In this document: positions 1 to 6,512 of the stretch, one piece after another | Numbering within the stretch: the first letter of the stretch is position 1 | Layout: every line of letters begins with the position of its first letter | Source of the DNA: Planctomycetaceae bacterium | GTDB lineage: Bacteria; Planctomycetota; Planctomycetia; Pirellulales; Thermoguttaceae | Direction: 5' to 3' | Assembly (NCBI GenBank): GCA_031278315.1 | Contig: JAITKS010000236.1 | Coordinates: 1-9,468, forward strand | Length of the DNA stretch: 9,468 nt | Made by a program: the position numbers and the translations under genes | The notes under the pieces: model-generated | Told to the model about the DNA's origin: nothing | The model's database searches: none | The model's input: only the letters and a program-made list of their open reading frames with translations

Positions 1-34
1 GTTATTTCGTGTATTTCGTAATCTCAAAAAAATT

Positions 35-73
35 CTCTCTATCTGTGTTCTCTGTGTTCTCTGTGGTTAATAA
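35..73. repeat. 9-bp tandem repeat (CTGTGTTCT type) ending in GGTTAATAAA
   Basis: Units of CTGTGTTCT lie at 43-51 and 52-60, followed by a diverged unit ending in GTGGTTAATAAA. The same family recurs at 5476-5535, where the unit is CTGTGTACT. Short CTCTGTGTTCTCTGTGG-type repeats are familiar in intergenic DNA of many environmental bacteria. Their function is unknown to me. Confidence 0.7.
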
Positions 74-121
74 AAAAATCTGAATTGGTAACATTATTTT
101 TCGTAACAAAAAATAAAAACC

Positions 122-181
122 GATATGCAGAAACACAAGGTATTGTGTATCTACAGACATTATCATACCCCGAAGGGGTAT
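122..181. repeat. Degenerate palindromic repeat (copy A) plus short CCCC/GGGG hairpin
   Basis: Positions 141-165 match 5627-5651 at 24 of 25 bases, including CTACAGACATTATCA. The segment starting GATATGCAG at 122 resembles a decayed left arm of the perfect palindrome at 5345-5382. Immediately after it, ATACCCC (165-171) pairs perfectly with GGGGTAT (175-181) around a GAA loop, a compact hairpin of the kind found in dispersed palindromic elements. Confidence 0.6.
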
Positions 182-290
182 CTCCAATGCAGCCGTGCGC
201 GGTGTACTCACCACACACGGAATCAAATGTGGATAAATTATCACAAAATCTAAAATTTAAAATTCGTAAACAACCAAAAAAACAAAAAAT

Positions 291-310
291 ATTATTCCAC
301 TGATATATTA
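291..310 (-). repeat. 20-bp dispersed repeat (CAGYGGAATAAT family), copy 1
   Basis: ATTATTCCACTGATATATTA occurs here and exactly again at 5433-5452. The core, read on the - strand as CAGTGGAATAAT, recurs on the + strand as CAGCGGAATAATT at 9205-9217 and 9364-9376. It is a dispersed non-coding repeat of unknown role. Confidence 0.65.
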
Positions 311-753
311 ACTTTTTTTAACAAAAAAAAGTTTTTTACAGATTATTTGTTCTTTTGCGTTTTTTTTCTAATGAAATTTATTCTTTTTTTCGATGGTAAT
401 GTAGGAAATCGGATTTTTCCGTTTATTCCGTTTATTCCGGTTACATTGGTTGAAAAAATATTTCGATACAATTTTGCTATTTTATTCAACTTAACATTAC
501 GTCGCCCAATTACGCTTCTTACTACGATTTCCAACACTACAAAAATATATTCAACCAAAACCGCTTTCCGAGAAATAAACAGACAGCTCGAATCGAAATT
601 TCAATTTAAAATATTCAATTTAAAAATTCAATGAAATTTATTTTAACGAGAGATGAAAATTAAAACGGTTCACACTTTAAATTTTAACAACTGCGTCAGG
701 CTCACAATCAGGAGTAAGACTTTGATAAATCACTTTCAAGAGATAACTCAAAT

Positions 754-881
754 AGTACGAGCCGTATCCGTATTTTGAATAGAAATTAAAACAACTAAAA
801 ATTCAACATGATTTTATTCTGCTCATACTGCGAATTTCGACAATTCATAAACATATAACTCAAACATATACGGCTCGTACT
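754..881. repeat. 14-bp inverted repeat pair with associated direct repeat
   Basis: AGTACGAGCCGTAT at 754-767 is the exact reverse complement of ATACGGCTCGTACT at 868-881, with 100 bases between. A 10-bp direct repeat, ATAACTCAAA, lies just upstream of each arm (743-752 and 855-864). The arms have much higher GC than their surroundings. They could be a spaced operator, the ends of a tiny decayed element, or arms of a transcribed stem. The sequence does not decide between these. Confidence 0.5.
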
Positions 882-1015
882 TAAATTTCGATAATTGCAA
901 AACATAAACATCAAAGCATAAACTTCGGCTCACCAATAAATAAGCCGACGTCAATAAACCGAAATTTTAAATACGAACAGTTTAAAATTACCGCTGAAAA
1001 ATTGCGGTGCTACCC

Positions 1016-1023
1016 AAAGGAGA
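1016..1023 (+). promoter_or_regulatory. Strong Shine-Dalgarno site that fixes the TTG start of the secretin gene
   Basis: AAAGGAGA lies 6 bases before a TTG at 1030. No ATG near the beginning of this frame has an equal site; the next in-frame ATG (codon 10) has none and would remove the basic N-terminus of the signal peptide. This favours TTG as initiator. A 5-bp hairpin (990-994/1004-1008) stands directly upstream. Confidence 0.75.
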
Positions 1024-1029
1024 TTTAGC

Positions 1030-4000
1030 TTGAAACCGAAAACAACATCAAAAAGAATGTCCGGCACTGTTGCTGCCTTATTTGGATTAACTATTACAAT
1101 CGTCTATATTATTTTATCAACAAATAATATTCTCGCTCAAGTTACAAATTATCAACATGCCGCCAACCGCAATTACGCCGCACCCGTATCTGCATTGACA
1201 GCTGCCGGTTCCGCCCCCGCTGCCTATAATACAACAAATACAACAACACCAATAAATGTAAATCCAAATTCGATCAATCCTAATTCAATCAATTCAAATC
1301 CGAACAATCCTAATTCGATCAATCCAATTCCGAACAACCCTAATTCGATTAATTCAAATTCGAACAATCCTAATTCGATCAATCCAATTCCGATCAATCC
1401 TAACTCGATTAATTCAAATCCGAACAATCCTAACTCGATTAATCCAATTCCGAACAATCCTAATTCGATTAATTCAAATCCGATCAATCCTAATTCGATC
1501 AACCCTAATCCGAACAATCCTAATTTGATTAATCCTAATTCTGTATTTCCGTCACCTGTAAATCCTAGAGCGGCAAATCAGATGTATTCAAATTCAAATC
1601 AATTATCACCTGTTTCGGAACCGCCGTTGTCTCTTGAACAAGCACGCATAATCAGCGCACAAAAACTTTACAATGCTCGCCGCGCAGTTGCTTCACGTGA
1701 CTTCGCTTTCGCTGAACGGCTCGCTGCGGAAGTTCAAAAATTGAATTTACAATATCAACCAACAGATGATCGCCCCGAAGCAATTATCGCACTTATCAAA
1801 CAAAATAATCTGCTCGCTGAATTTGCAAAAACTAACGGCGTCAACTCAGACCAATATAAACGTAATTATGCAATGTTCCTTTTATCGCAGGCAAATTCGT
1901 TATTAAATTACGGAGATGTCGAACTCGCTGAATCGTTAAATAATAGCGTAATTGCCCAAAACGTTCTTTATAACGAATCAGATAATCGAAACGGTTTTAC
2001 TCCGCAAGCTGTCGCTAAACGTATTAACGATATTAAAAATTACCGTACTGCAATGGCAACTCATGCTCTGCACAATCAACCTGTATCAAACCCGCCTAAC
2101 AATATAAATTCGCAACTCTCTATTACAGCACAACGCCAACTCAACGATGCAATCCTTATAATGAAAGACGCACGCAAAGCAATACTTAACGGAGATATCG
2201 ACCGCGCAAGAAATCTTTGCACATACGTACAAAACATGCAATTACCAGATTCACTATTTCCGCCTAATGTAGATAGTCCGACTAAATTACTCGGCGAAAT
2301 AGCAGTACGAACTCAATCTGTACATCAAGAAACTCCGCAAGCAAATTATCCGCCGACCCCGTTGAATACTTTGAATCCGTCAACTCCTTTAAATCCGTTG
2401 ACTCCGTTGAACACAGCGTCCAATCGAAACGAACCGACAAATAACGTTACAAATAATCTTACAAACAATCATACCAATAACGTTACAAATAACGTTACAA
2501 ATAATCTTCGCAATACTAATAATGGCAACGTTCCGAACAATACCAATGGAATAAATAACGTTAATGCGGCAGTGTCTTATCCTAACAATACTAATCCTGC
2601 TATGTCGAATGCTGTTTACAATACAGATAATGACACAACACATAATCGCCACGCAACAAGTTTGCCGGACACTTCAGATTTTGTCGAACAAGCAAAACAA
2701 GCCCGTGTATTGGCAATGCAACAACTCAGTTCGGAAATTATCAAAATGGTTTCTGAATCAAAACGTCTGACTAACGAAAATCGGCACGACGAAGCAATCG
2801 AAGTTCTAAATAGAGCAAAACAAAGAATCGATAACGCACAAATTGACGAAACCCAAAAAAATACATTCTACCGAAGTATCGACGAATCAGTACAAACAAC
2901 AAATAAACATATCGAACAAAATAAAGCTAAACTCGAACTCGATACACGAAATCAAGAAGTCTGGAATAGATTGAAAAACGAAAGCGAAGCAGCCCGCAGC
3001 AGAGAAGAACAACTCAAAACATACATCGACGAATGTACACGATTAAACGACGCCCAAGAATACGATCAGGCAATTTTAATCGCAAAGAAGGCTCGCGAAT
3101 TCGCACCTAATGAATCGGTTGTACATTTGTTATTACAACATTCTCAAATGCTTGCTAACCTCAGACGAAGTGAGAAAAGCCGCGAACAAAAAGCAGAAAC
3201 TTTCCTTCATGCAATGCACAACGTTGATAGTACTGCAATCATTGATCCTAATGTTTTTTCTCGTGACATCGCATACTCGACAACATGGAGCGATATTAAA
3301 AAAAGACGGCAGTCAACAAGCGAATTACTGTATGATCGCCCCGAAACGGAAAGACAAATTATAAGAAAATTAGAAACCCCAATCTCATTTAGTACAGACC
3401 GCCCAATCGCTTTTAGAGAATTTATCGATCTGCTGCGCGCACAAACCGGATTAAATATTGATGTCGATTGGAGAGCATTAGAACAAGAAGCGTTTATTAC
3501 TACCGATTCGCCTGTTTCGCTTAAATTGTCTAGTGAGATAAAGTTGAAAAATGTACTCAATCAAATATTAGGACAAAGAGGATTAGCATACGTCGTTAAG
3601 AATGAAATGCTGAATATAACAAGCTCGCGTCAAGCTCGCGGGCAACTTGTAAAAAGATACTATTATATAGGTGACTTGATTCGGCCAATAAAAGATTTTG
3701 ACGGCACCTCGCCGCACGATATGAACAATATAATCGACCGATCCATTAAAGAACAATTCCGGTATCAGAATAATCCGAATTATAAATGGAATCCGGCAGT
3801 TCCGATTTCCAATAACGATATTCCTACGTTCAATCATTTATCCAATAATCAGGCATTTACACCAGATACAATACTAGCTCAAACATTCTCTACCGGAACT
3901 CAAGATAGAACCGGAGGCGGAACAGCTTTCACAAATACTAATGATCCTAACAACCTAAACGGAGCAGCAGGCGGAGGCGGTGCCGATTACGATATGATCA

Positions 4001-5226
4001 TTGACCTAATTAAAAATGTAACAGCTTGGAAAACAGTCGATAGCGAAGACGCAAATATCACCGCATACGAACCAAGTATGAGTATCGTCGTTAGACAGAC
4101 TGAAGAAATTCATACTGAAATTGTCGAATTACTTGCTCAATTAAGAAAATTAAGCGACTTACAAATCGCAGTTGAAGTACGATATATAACTATTAGCGAC
4201 GACTACTACGAAAAAATGGGCGTAGATTTCCAAATGAAATTTCGTAATGACGGCGCTGCTGATAAAGTCGTTCTTTATGGAGACAACTCTTCAAGTACGA
4301 CTACAAGCACAACTGATTCTGATACTGATTCCAGCTCTTCAAGTTCGCAGACAGGAATCGCAAAAGGAAATAATGTTACAGTAGGTTTGCAAGGACCGAG
4401 TCAATTTCAATTTGATTTATCTATTCCGGTTGTACAAAATACGTATGGTCTAGCTGATCCGATGTACGGCGGATTTAATCCCGATTCAGGACTTCGTATG
4501 GGATTTGCACTGTTAAGTGATATTGAAGCATACTTTTTCATGAACGCAACACAAGGAGATTCAAGAAGCAATATTTTGCAAGCTCCGAAAGTAATGATTT
4601 TTAACGGTCAAATGGGTTCTGTCGTTGACACTACAACTTCGCCTTTTGTTACGAGTGTAGTTCCGGTAGTAGGTGATTTCGCAATTGGTTATCAGCCGAT
4701 TATTGCTGTTTTGAATGAAGGTCAAATTATGAATGTACGCGGAACAGTGTCGCCGAACAGACAGTATGTTCGTTTGACTTTAGAACCAAGATTTACAACG
4801 ATAACAAAAGTAGCAACGTTCAGATATGTCGGTGATGAAAATTCAACTGATTCAACTACAACCAGCAACGGTGCAGAAGCTTCAAGCAGCAGCACGTCAA
4901 GCGCAGATGAAAGACGCGGAACAACTGTAACAACTTCAAAAGCAAGCTCAGGTGTTACTATTCAGCAGCCGATTATGGCATCTTTTTCCGTGCAAACGAC
5001 TGTAAGCGTACCAGACGGCGGAACTATTCTAATGGGAGGAATAAAAAGATTACGCGAAGGTAGAATTGAAGCAGGAACTCCTATTTTAGATAAAATACCT
5101 TTCATACAAAGATTATTCATGAACACAGCCATCGGACGGGATACCTCAAGCATACTAATGGTCGTTACGCCAAGAATTATTATACAGGAAGAAGAAGAAG
5201 AATTCTTAACAGGAATACGTCCGTAA
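1030..5226 (+). CDS. Giant secretin-family outer-membrane pore protein with Asn/Pro repeats and TPR-like N-terminal region
   Basis: This 1398-residue protein ends in a secretin domain of the type II/III secretion and type IV pilus (GspD/PulD/PilQ) family, so it should form a multimeric outer-membrane channel. Residues 1-36 look like a signal peptide: basic start, hydrophobic 13-30, and ILA-Q as a likely cleavage site. Residues 78-172 are nineteen Asn/Pro pentapeptides. Three similar helical repeats with an ARxAxxxxD...A pattern start near 200, 275 and 363. Low-complexity tracts lie at 443-461 and 470-493. A Glu/Lys/Gln-rich TPR-like or coiled-coil block spans about 552-755. Residues 778-870 resemble a secretin/TonB short N-terminal domain, and about 1010-1045 resemble an N1-type domain. 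The barrel begins near 1045 and carries VPDGG (1327-1331), GG (1336-1337) and PILDKIPFIQRLF (1351-1363). Ser/Thr-rich loops interrupt the barrel near 1087-1109 and 1272-1310. The protein is about twice typical GspD length. No other secretion genes lie nearby. Family assignment is firm; substrate and machine are unknown. Confidence 0.9.
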   Translation: MKPKTTSKRMSGTVAALFGLTITIVYIILSTNNILAQVTNYQHAANRNYAAPVSALTAAGSAPAAYNTTNTTTPINVNPNSINPNSINSNPNNPNSINPIPNNPNSINSNSNNPNSINPIPINPNSINSNPNNPNSINPIPNNPNSINSNPINPNSINPNPNNPNLINPNSVFPSPVNPRAANQMYSNSNQLSPVSEPPLSLEQARIISAQKLYNARRAVASRDFAFAERLAAEVQKLNLQYQPTDDRPEAIIALIKQNNLLAEFAKTNGVNSDQYKRNYAMFLLSQANSLLNYGDVELAESLNNSVIAQNVLYNESDNRNGFTPQAVAKRINDIKNYRTAMATHALHNQPVSNPPNNINSQLSITAQRQLNDAILIMKDARKAILNGDIDRARNLCTYVQNMQLPDSLFPPNVDSPTKLLGEIAVRTQSVHQETPQANYPPTPLNTLNPSTPLNPLTPLNTASNRNEPTNNVTNNLTNNHTNNVTNNVTNNLRNTNNGNVPNNTNGINNVNAAVSYPNNTNPAMSNAVYNTDNDTTHNRHATSLPDTSDFVEQAKQARVLAMQQLSSEIIKMVSESKRLTNENRHDEAIEVLNRAKQRIDNAQIDETQKNTFYRSIDESVQTTNKHIEQNKAKLELDTRNQEVWNRLKNESEAARSREEQLKTYIDECTRLNDAQEYDQAILIAKKAREFAPNESVVHLLLQHSQMLANLRRSEKSREQKAETFLHAMHNVDSTAIIDPNVFSRDIAYSTTWSDIKKRRQSTSELLYDRPETERQIIRKLETPISFSTDRPIAFREFIDLLRAQTGLNIDVDWRALEQEAFITTDSPVSLKLSSEIKLKNVLNQILGQRGLAYVVKNEMLNITSSRQARGQLVKRYYYIGDLIRPIKDFDGTSPHDMNNIIDRSIKEQFRYQNNPNYKWNPAVPISNNDIPTFNHLSNNQAFTPDTILAQTFSTGTQDRTGGGTAFTNTNDPNNLNGAAGGGGADYDMIIDLIKNVTAWKTVDSEDANITAYEPSMSIVVRQTEEIHTEIVELLAQLRKLSDLQIAVEVRYITISDDYYEKMGVDFQMKFRNDGAADKVVLYGDNSSSTTTSTTDSDTDSSSSSSQTGIAKGNNVTVGLQGPSQFQFDLSIPVVQNTYGLADPMYGGFNPDSGLRMGFALLSDIEAYFFMNATQGDSRSNILQAPKVMIFNGQMGSVVDTTTSPFVTSVVPVVGDFAIGYQPIIAVLNEGQIMNVRGTVSPNRQYVRLTLEPRFTTITKVATFRYVGDENSTDSTTTSNGAEASSSSTSSADERRGTTVTTSKASSGVTIQQPIMASFSVQTTVSVPDGGTILMGGIKRLREGRIEAGTPILDKIPFIQRLFMNTAIGRDTSSILMVVTPRIIIQEEEEEFLTGIRP
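1261..1545 (+). repeat. In-frame minisatellite: 19 Asn/Pro pentapeptide units in the secretin
   Basis: This 285-bp run of 15-bp units encodes NPNSI alternating with NPIPN, NSNPN, NSNSN or NPNPN, giving 30-bp and partly 60-bp higher-order periods. Similarity extends to the DNA level, with recurrent AATCCTAATTCGAT blocks, so the array probably spread by recent unequal exchange or slippage. All units are multiples of three, so length changes would keep the reading frame. It lies in the exported N-terminal region and probably acts as a flexible, unstructured spacer. Confidence 0.9.
2356..2412 (+). repeat. TPLN/LNP low-complexity tract in the secretin gene
   Basis: Residues 443-461 repeat TPLN and LNP units (TPLNTLNPSTPLNPLTPLN), encoded by related copies of ACTCCGTTGAAT. 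It sits in the linker between the third helical repeat and the TPR-like block. It is a second, independent repetitive linker. Confidence 0.7.
2437..2508 (+). repeat. 12-bp tandem repeat (ACAAATAACGTT) encoding six TNNx units
   Basis: Six in-frame units encode TNNV, TNNL, TNNH, TNNV, TNNV and TNNL (residues 470-493). More Asn-rich sequence follows up to about residue 535. The DNA copies are nearly identical, consistent with slippage. Together with 1261-1545 this makes the exported N-terminal half extraordinarily rich in asparagine. Confidence 0.85.
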
Positions 5227-5344
5227 AAGTTTTGAAATTTACTCGACCAATATAAATAAATTCTAATATAAAATAGATTGTTGTTTGTAAGAGATCATTG
5301 AAACATTACATTTTGTAATATATCCATGAAATCTCCAAATGAAT

Positions 5345-5397
5345 GATATGTAGAGACACAACGCACTGTGTCTCTACATATCAGGTTTTATTTTTTG
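5345..5397. terminator. Perfect 16-bp-stem palindrome (copy B) with T-rich tail, possible terminator of the secretin gene
   Basis: Positions 5345-5360 and 5367-5382 pair perfectly (arm GATATGTAGAGACACA) around the loop ACGCAC, followed at 5386-5397 by a mostly T tract. The GTAGAGACAC/GTGTCTCTAC arms recur in decayed form at 122-155 and 5606-5641, so this is primarily a dispersed palindromic repeat. Its place 118 bases after the secretin stop would let it act as a terminator. The stem is not GC-rich, so termination efficiency is uncertain. Confidence 0.5.
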
Positions 5398-5432
5398 TAA
5401 CAAAAAAGATAACCAGTCCCGCAAAAAAATAA

Positions 5433-5452
5433 ATTATTCCACTGATATATTA
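5433..5452 (-). repeat. 20-bp dispersed repeat (CAGYGGAATAAT family), copy 2
   Basis: This is an exact copy of 291-310. The slightly wider sequence AATAAATTATTCCAC (5428-5442) reappears as its reverse complement at 9224-9238, so family members face each other across the ter module. Confidence 0.65.
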
Positions 5453-5475
5453 TCTAAAATTACAAAATCTTATTT

Positions 5476-5535
5476 CCTCTGTGTACTCTGTGTACTCTGT
5501 GGTTAATAAAAACGTTCTCTGTGGTTAATAAAAAC
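5476..5535. repeat. 9-bp tandem repeat with a 19-bp direct duplication
   Basis: CTGTGTACT-type 9-bp units lead into CTCTGTGGTTAATAAAAAC at 5495-5513. The same 19-mer is repeated exactly at 5517-5535 after three intervening bases, giving a 22-bp period. It belongs to the same family as 35-73. It is non-coding and of unknown role. Confidence 0.7.
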
Positions 5536-5605
5536 AAAATAAGGTTAGTTAAAAATGAAATTTAAAAACGTTTGAGAAAATTTCACCTAATATATTACGT
5601 TTATT

Positions 5606-5651
5606 CTACAGCGCGGAGACACGGCGTATTGTGTCTCTACAGACATTATCA
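5606..5651. repeat. Palindromic repeat copy C
   Basis: GAGACAC (5616-5622) pairs with GTGTCTC (5631-5637) across an 8-base loop. The right half, 5627-5651, matches 141-165 at 24 of 25 positions. A further shared CACACGGAA follows at 5680 and 213, so the homologous block extends beyond the hairpin. Confidence 0.65.
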
Positions 5652-5813
5652 CACCTATTTCTAATAAGTATTCACCGCACACGGAACCGATTGAAGGAAC
5701 ACATGAGATATAAGATGAAATGTCGAAATGGGGATATTGTTGAAAACTCTGTTTGTGTTACAATCTGCTTTTTCAAATTTGTGTTTAATACATTGCATGT
5801 ATATTTTTCACAT

Positions 5814-5842
5814 TTGAAAATTCTTTTTTCGTTACAATAAAT
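5814..5842 (+). promoter_or_regulatory. Candidate promoter of the ter module
   Basis: TTGAAA (5814-5819) and ATAAAT (5837-5842) are spaced by 17 bases, about 50 bases before the first ter gene. A nearby TACAAT (5833-5838) is an alternative -10. The -35 lies in the right arm of a 9-bp inverted repeat (TTTTCAAAT 5770-5778, ATTTGAAAA 5812-5820), which could be an operator. In such AT-rich DNA, chance matches are common. Confidence 0.25.
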
Positions 5843-5895
5843 GAAATCGAAAATTATGAGTACGAAAAATATCCTCAATTTTATAAGGAGTTAAA

Positions 5896-6480
5896 ATGAC
5901 TATTTCACTTACAAAAGGACAAAAGATTTCTCTGGAGAAAGAAAGCGGCGGCGGACTTTCCAGAGTTGCAATGGGACTCGGTTGGGACGCTGTCAAGCGG
6001 AAAGGAATTTTGGGATTCTTCTCCGGCGGTTCCCAAGAAATCGATCTGGATGCAACATGTATCATGTTCGATGCCGCAAAAAATCAAGTTGACGTTGTTT
6101 GGTTCCGTCAACTTCAAAGTAAAGACGGAAGCATTAAACACTCCGGCGATAACCGAACCGGCGCAGGTGAAGGCGACGACGAAACAATTACCGTCGATTT
6201 ATCACGCGTTCCGGCAAATGTAACAACTCTCGTTTTTACAATTAACAGTTTCTCCGGTCAGACATTTGACCAAATCGAAAACGCTTTTTGCCGTTTGGTT
6301 AATCTTTCTAATAATCAAGAAATCGCTAAATACACCTTGAGCGGCGGCGGAAATGTTACCGCACAGATTATGTCAAAAATTTATCGGCACAATAACGAAT
6401 GGAAAATGGCGGCTATCGGGGAACCCGCCAATGGACGTACTTTTCAAGATATTCTGCCAAATATTGTTCCTTACCTTTAA
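5896..6480 (+). CDS. terZ: TerD-domain protein, TerZ-like (tellurium/stress-resistance family)
   Basis: This 194-residue protein is a single full-length TerD domain of the TerZ subtype. Visible family motifs are the LTKGQKISLEK start, GLGWD (27-31), IDLDA (49-53), WFRQLQSKDGSIKHSGDN (69-86), the acidic GAGEGDDE loop (89-96), and the C-terminal YRHNNEWKM and GEPANGRTFQDILP. Conserved acidic residues such as D31, D50, D52, D85, D94 and D95 are those expected to bind Ca2+ in TerD proteins. WFRQL instead of FYNQL and the ENAFCRLV segment separate it from the two paralogues downstream. Compared with them it has an insertion (KRKGILGFFSGGS, 34-46). It is probably a cytosolic part of a Ca2+-dependent stress complex. 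Start choice is clear: ATG with AAGGAG five bases before. It leads the module and is followed 32 bases later by the TerB-like gene. Biochemical function in this organism is inferred. Confidence 0.88.
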   Translation: MTISLTKGQKISLEKESGGGLSRVAMGLGWDAVKRKGILGFFSGGSQEIDLDATCIMFDAAKNQVDVVWFRQLQSKDGSIKHSGDNRTGAGEGDDETITVDLSRVPANVTTLVFTINSFSGQTFDQIENAFCRLVNLSNNQEIAKYTLSGGGNVTAQIMSKIYRHNNEWKMAAIGEPANGRTFQDILPNIVPYL

Positions 6481-6490
6481 CTTTTAAACC

Positions 6491-6505
6491 TCCTTACAGA
6501 AAGGA
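6491..6505 (+). promoter_or_regulatory. Small hairpin overlapping the SD of the TerB-like gene
   Basis: TCCTT (6491-6495) can pair with AAGGA (6501-6505), the apparent SD of the next gene, around a 5-base loop. A ribosome terminating at 6480 would cover part of the left arm, so the arrangement could couple the two genes. A 5-bp stem is weak, so this is a suggestion only. Confidence 0.3.
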
Positions 6506-6512
6506 AAATAAG

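Larger units (their letters stand above)
1..1029. other. Repeat-rich AT-rich intergenic region upstream of the secretin gene
   Basis: I see no credible gene in this kilobase. The open frames present are short, very rich in Phe/Ile/Lys/Asn, lack a Shine-Dalgarno site and overlap each other on both strands. It holds several short repeat families, listed separately, that recur at 5340-5700 or near 9200-9430. It also holds a 9-bp tandem repeat (GTTTATTCC at 421-429 and 430-438) and AT-rich direct repeats (TTCAATTTAAAA at 600-611 and 614-625). A small hairpin, ACCGC/GCGGT (990-994/1004-1008), lies just before the secretin SD. I could not identify a convincing promoter. Confidence 0.75.
5227..5895. 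other. Repeat-rich intergenic region between the secretin gene and the ter module
   Basis: No convincing gene is present. The region begins with an AT-rich stretch containing a weak hairpin, ATTACA/TGTAAT (5305-5310/5314-5319). It then holds a perfect 38-nt palindrome, a 20-bp dispersed repeat, a 9-bp/22-bp tandem repeat and a third palindromic element, each listed separately. Most have relatives at 1-310. The final 200 bases are T-rich and probably carry the promoter and leader of the ter module. A 45-codon frame at 5703-5840 has a weak SD but no recognisable protein character. Confidence 0.7.

Noticed and set aside
347..634. Open frames on both strands in the first spacer
   Set aside because: They overlap each other, are dominated by AT-rich codons, have no SD and match no family I recognise. 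They contain short tandem repeats typical of the spacers.
1224..1517. Antisense frame encoding repetitive Leu/Ile/Gly/Glu peptides
   Set aside because: It is the mirror of the Asn/Pro minisatellite. A tandem repeat with unit length divisible by three keeps the opposite frame open by chance. It has no SD or family resemblance.
1261..1545. Possible CRISPR array
   Set aside because: The repeats abut with no unique spacers and form an intact reading frame continuing into the secretin.
5703..5840. A 45-codon frame with AAGGA four bases upstream
   Set aside because: The predicted peptide is Phe/Val/Cys-rich and looks like translated T-rich spacer. The SD spacing is short and the frame covers the likely promoter region of the ter module.
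6399..6512. N-terminal extension of the TerB-like gene into terZ
   Set aside because: It would overlap terZ by 82 bases with an out-of-character sequence and no SD. ATG 6513 has an SD and begins a coherent acidic helical protein.
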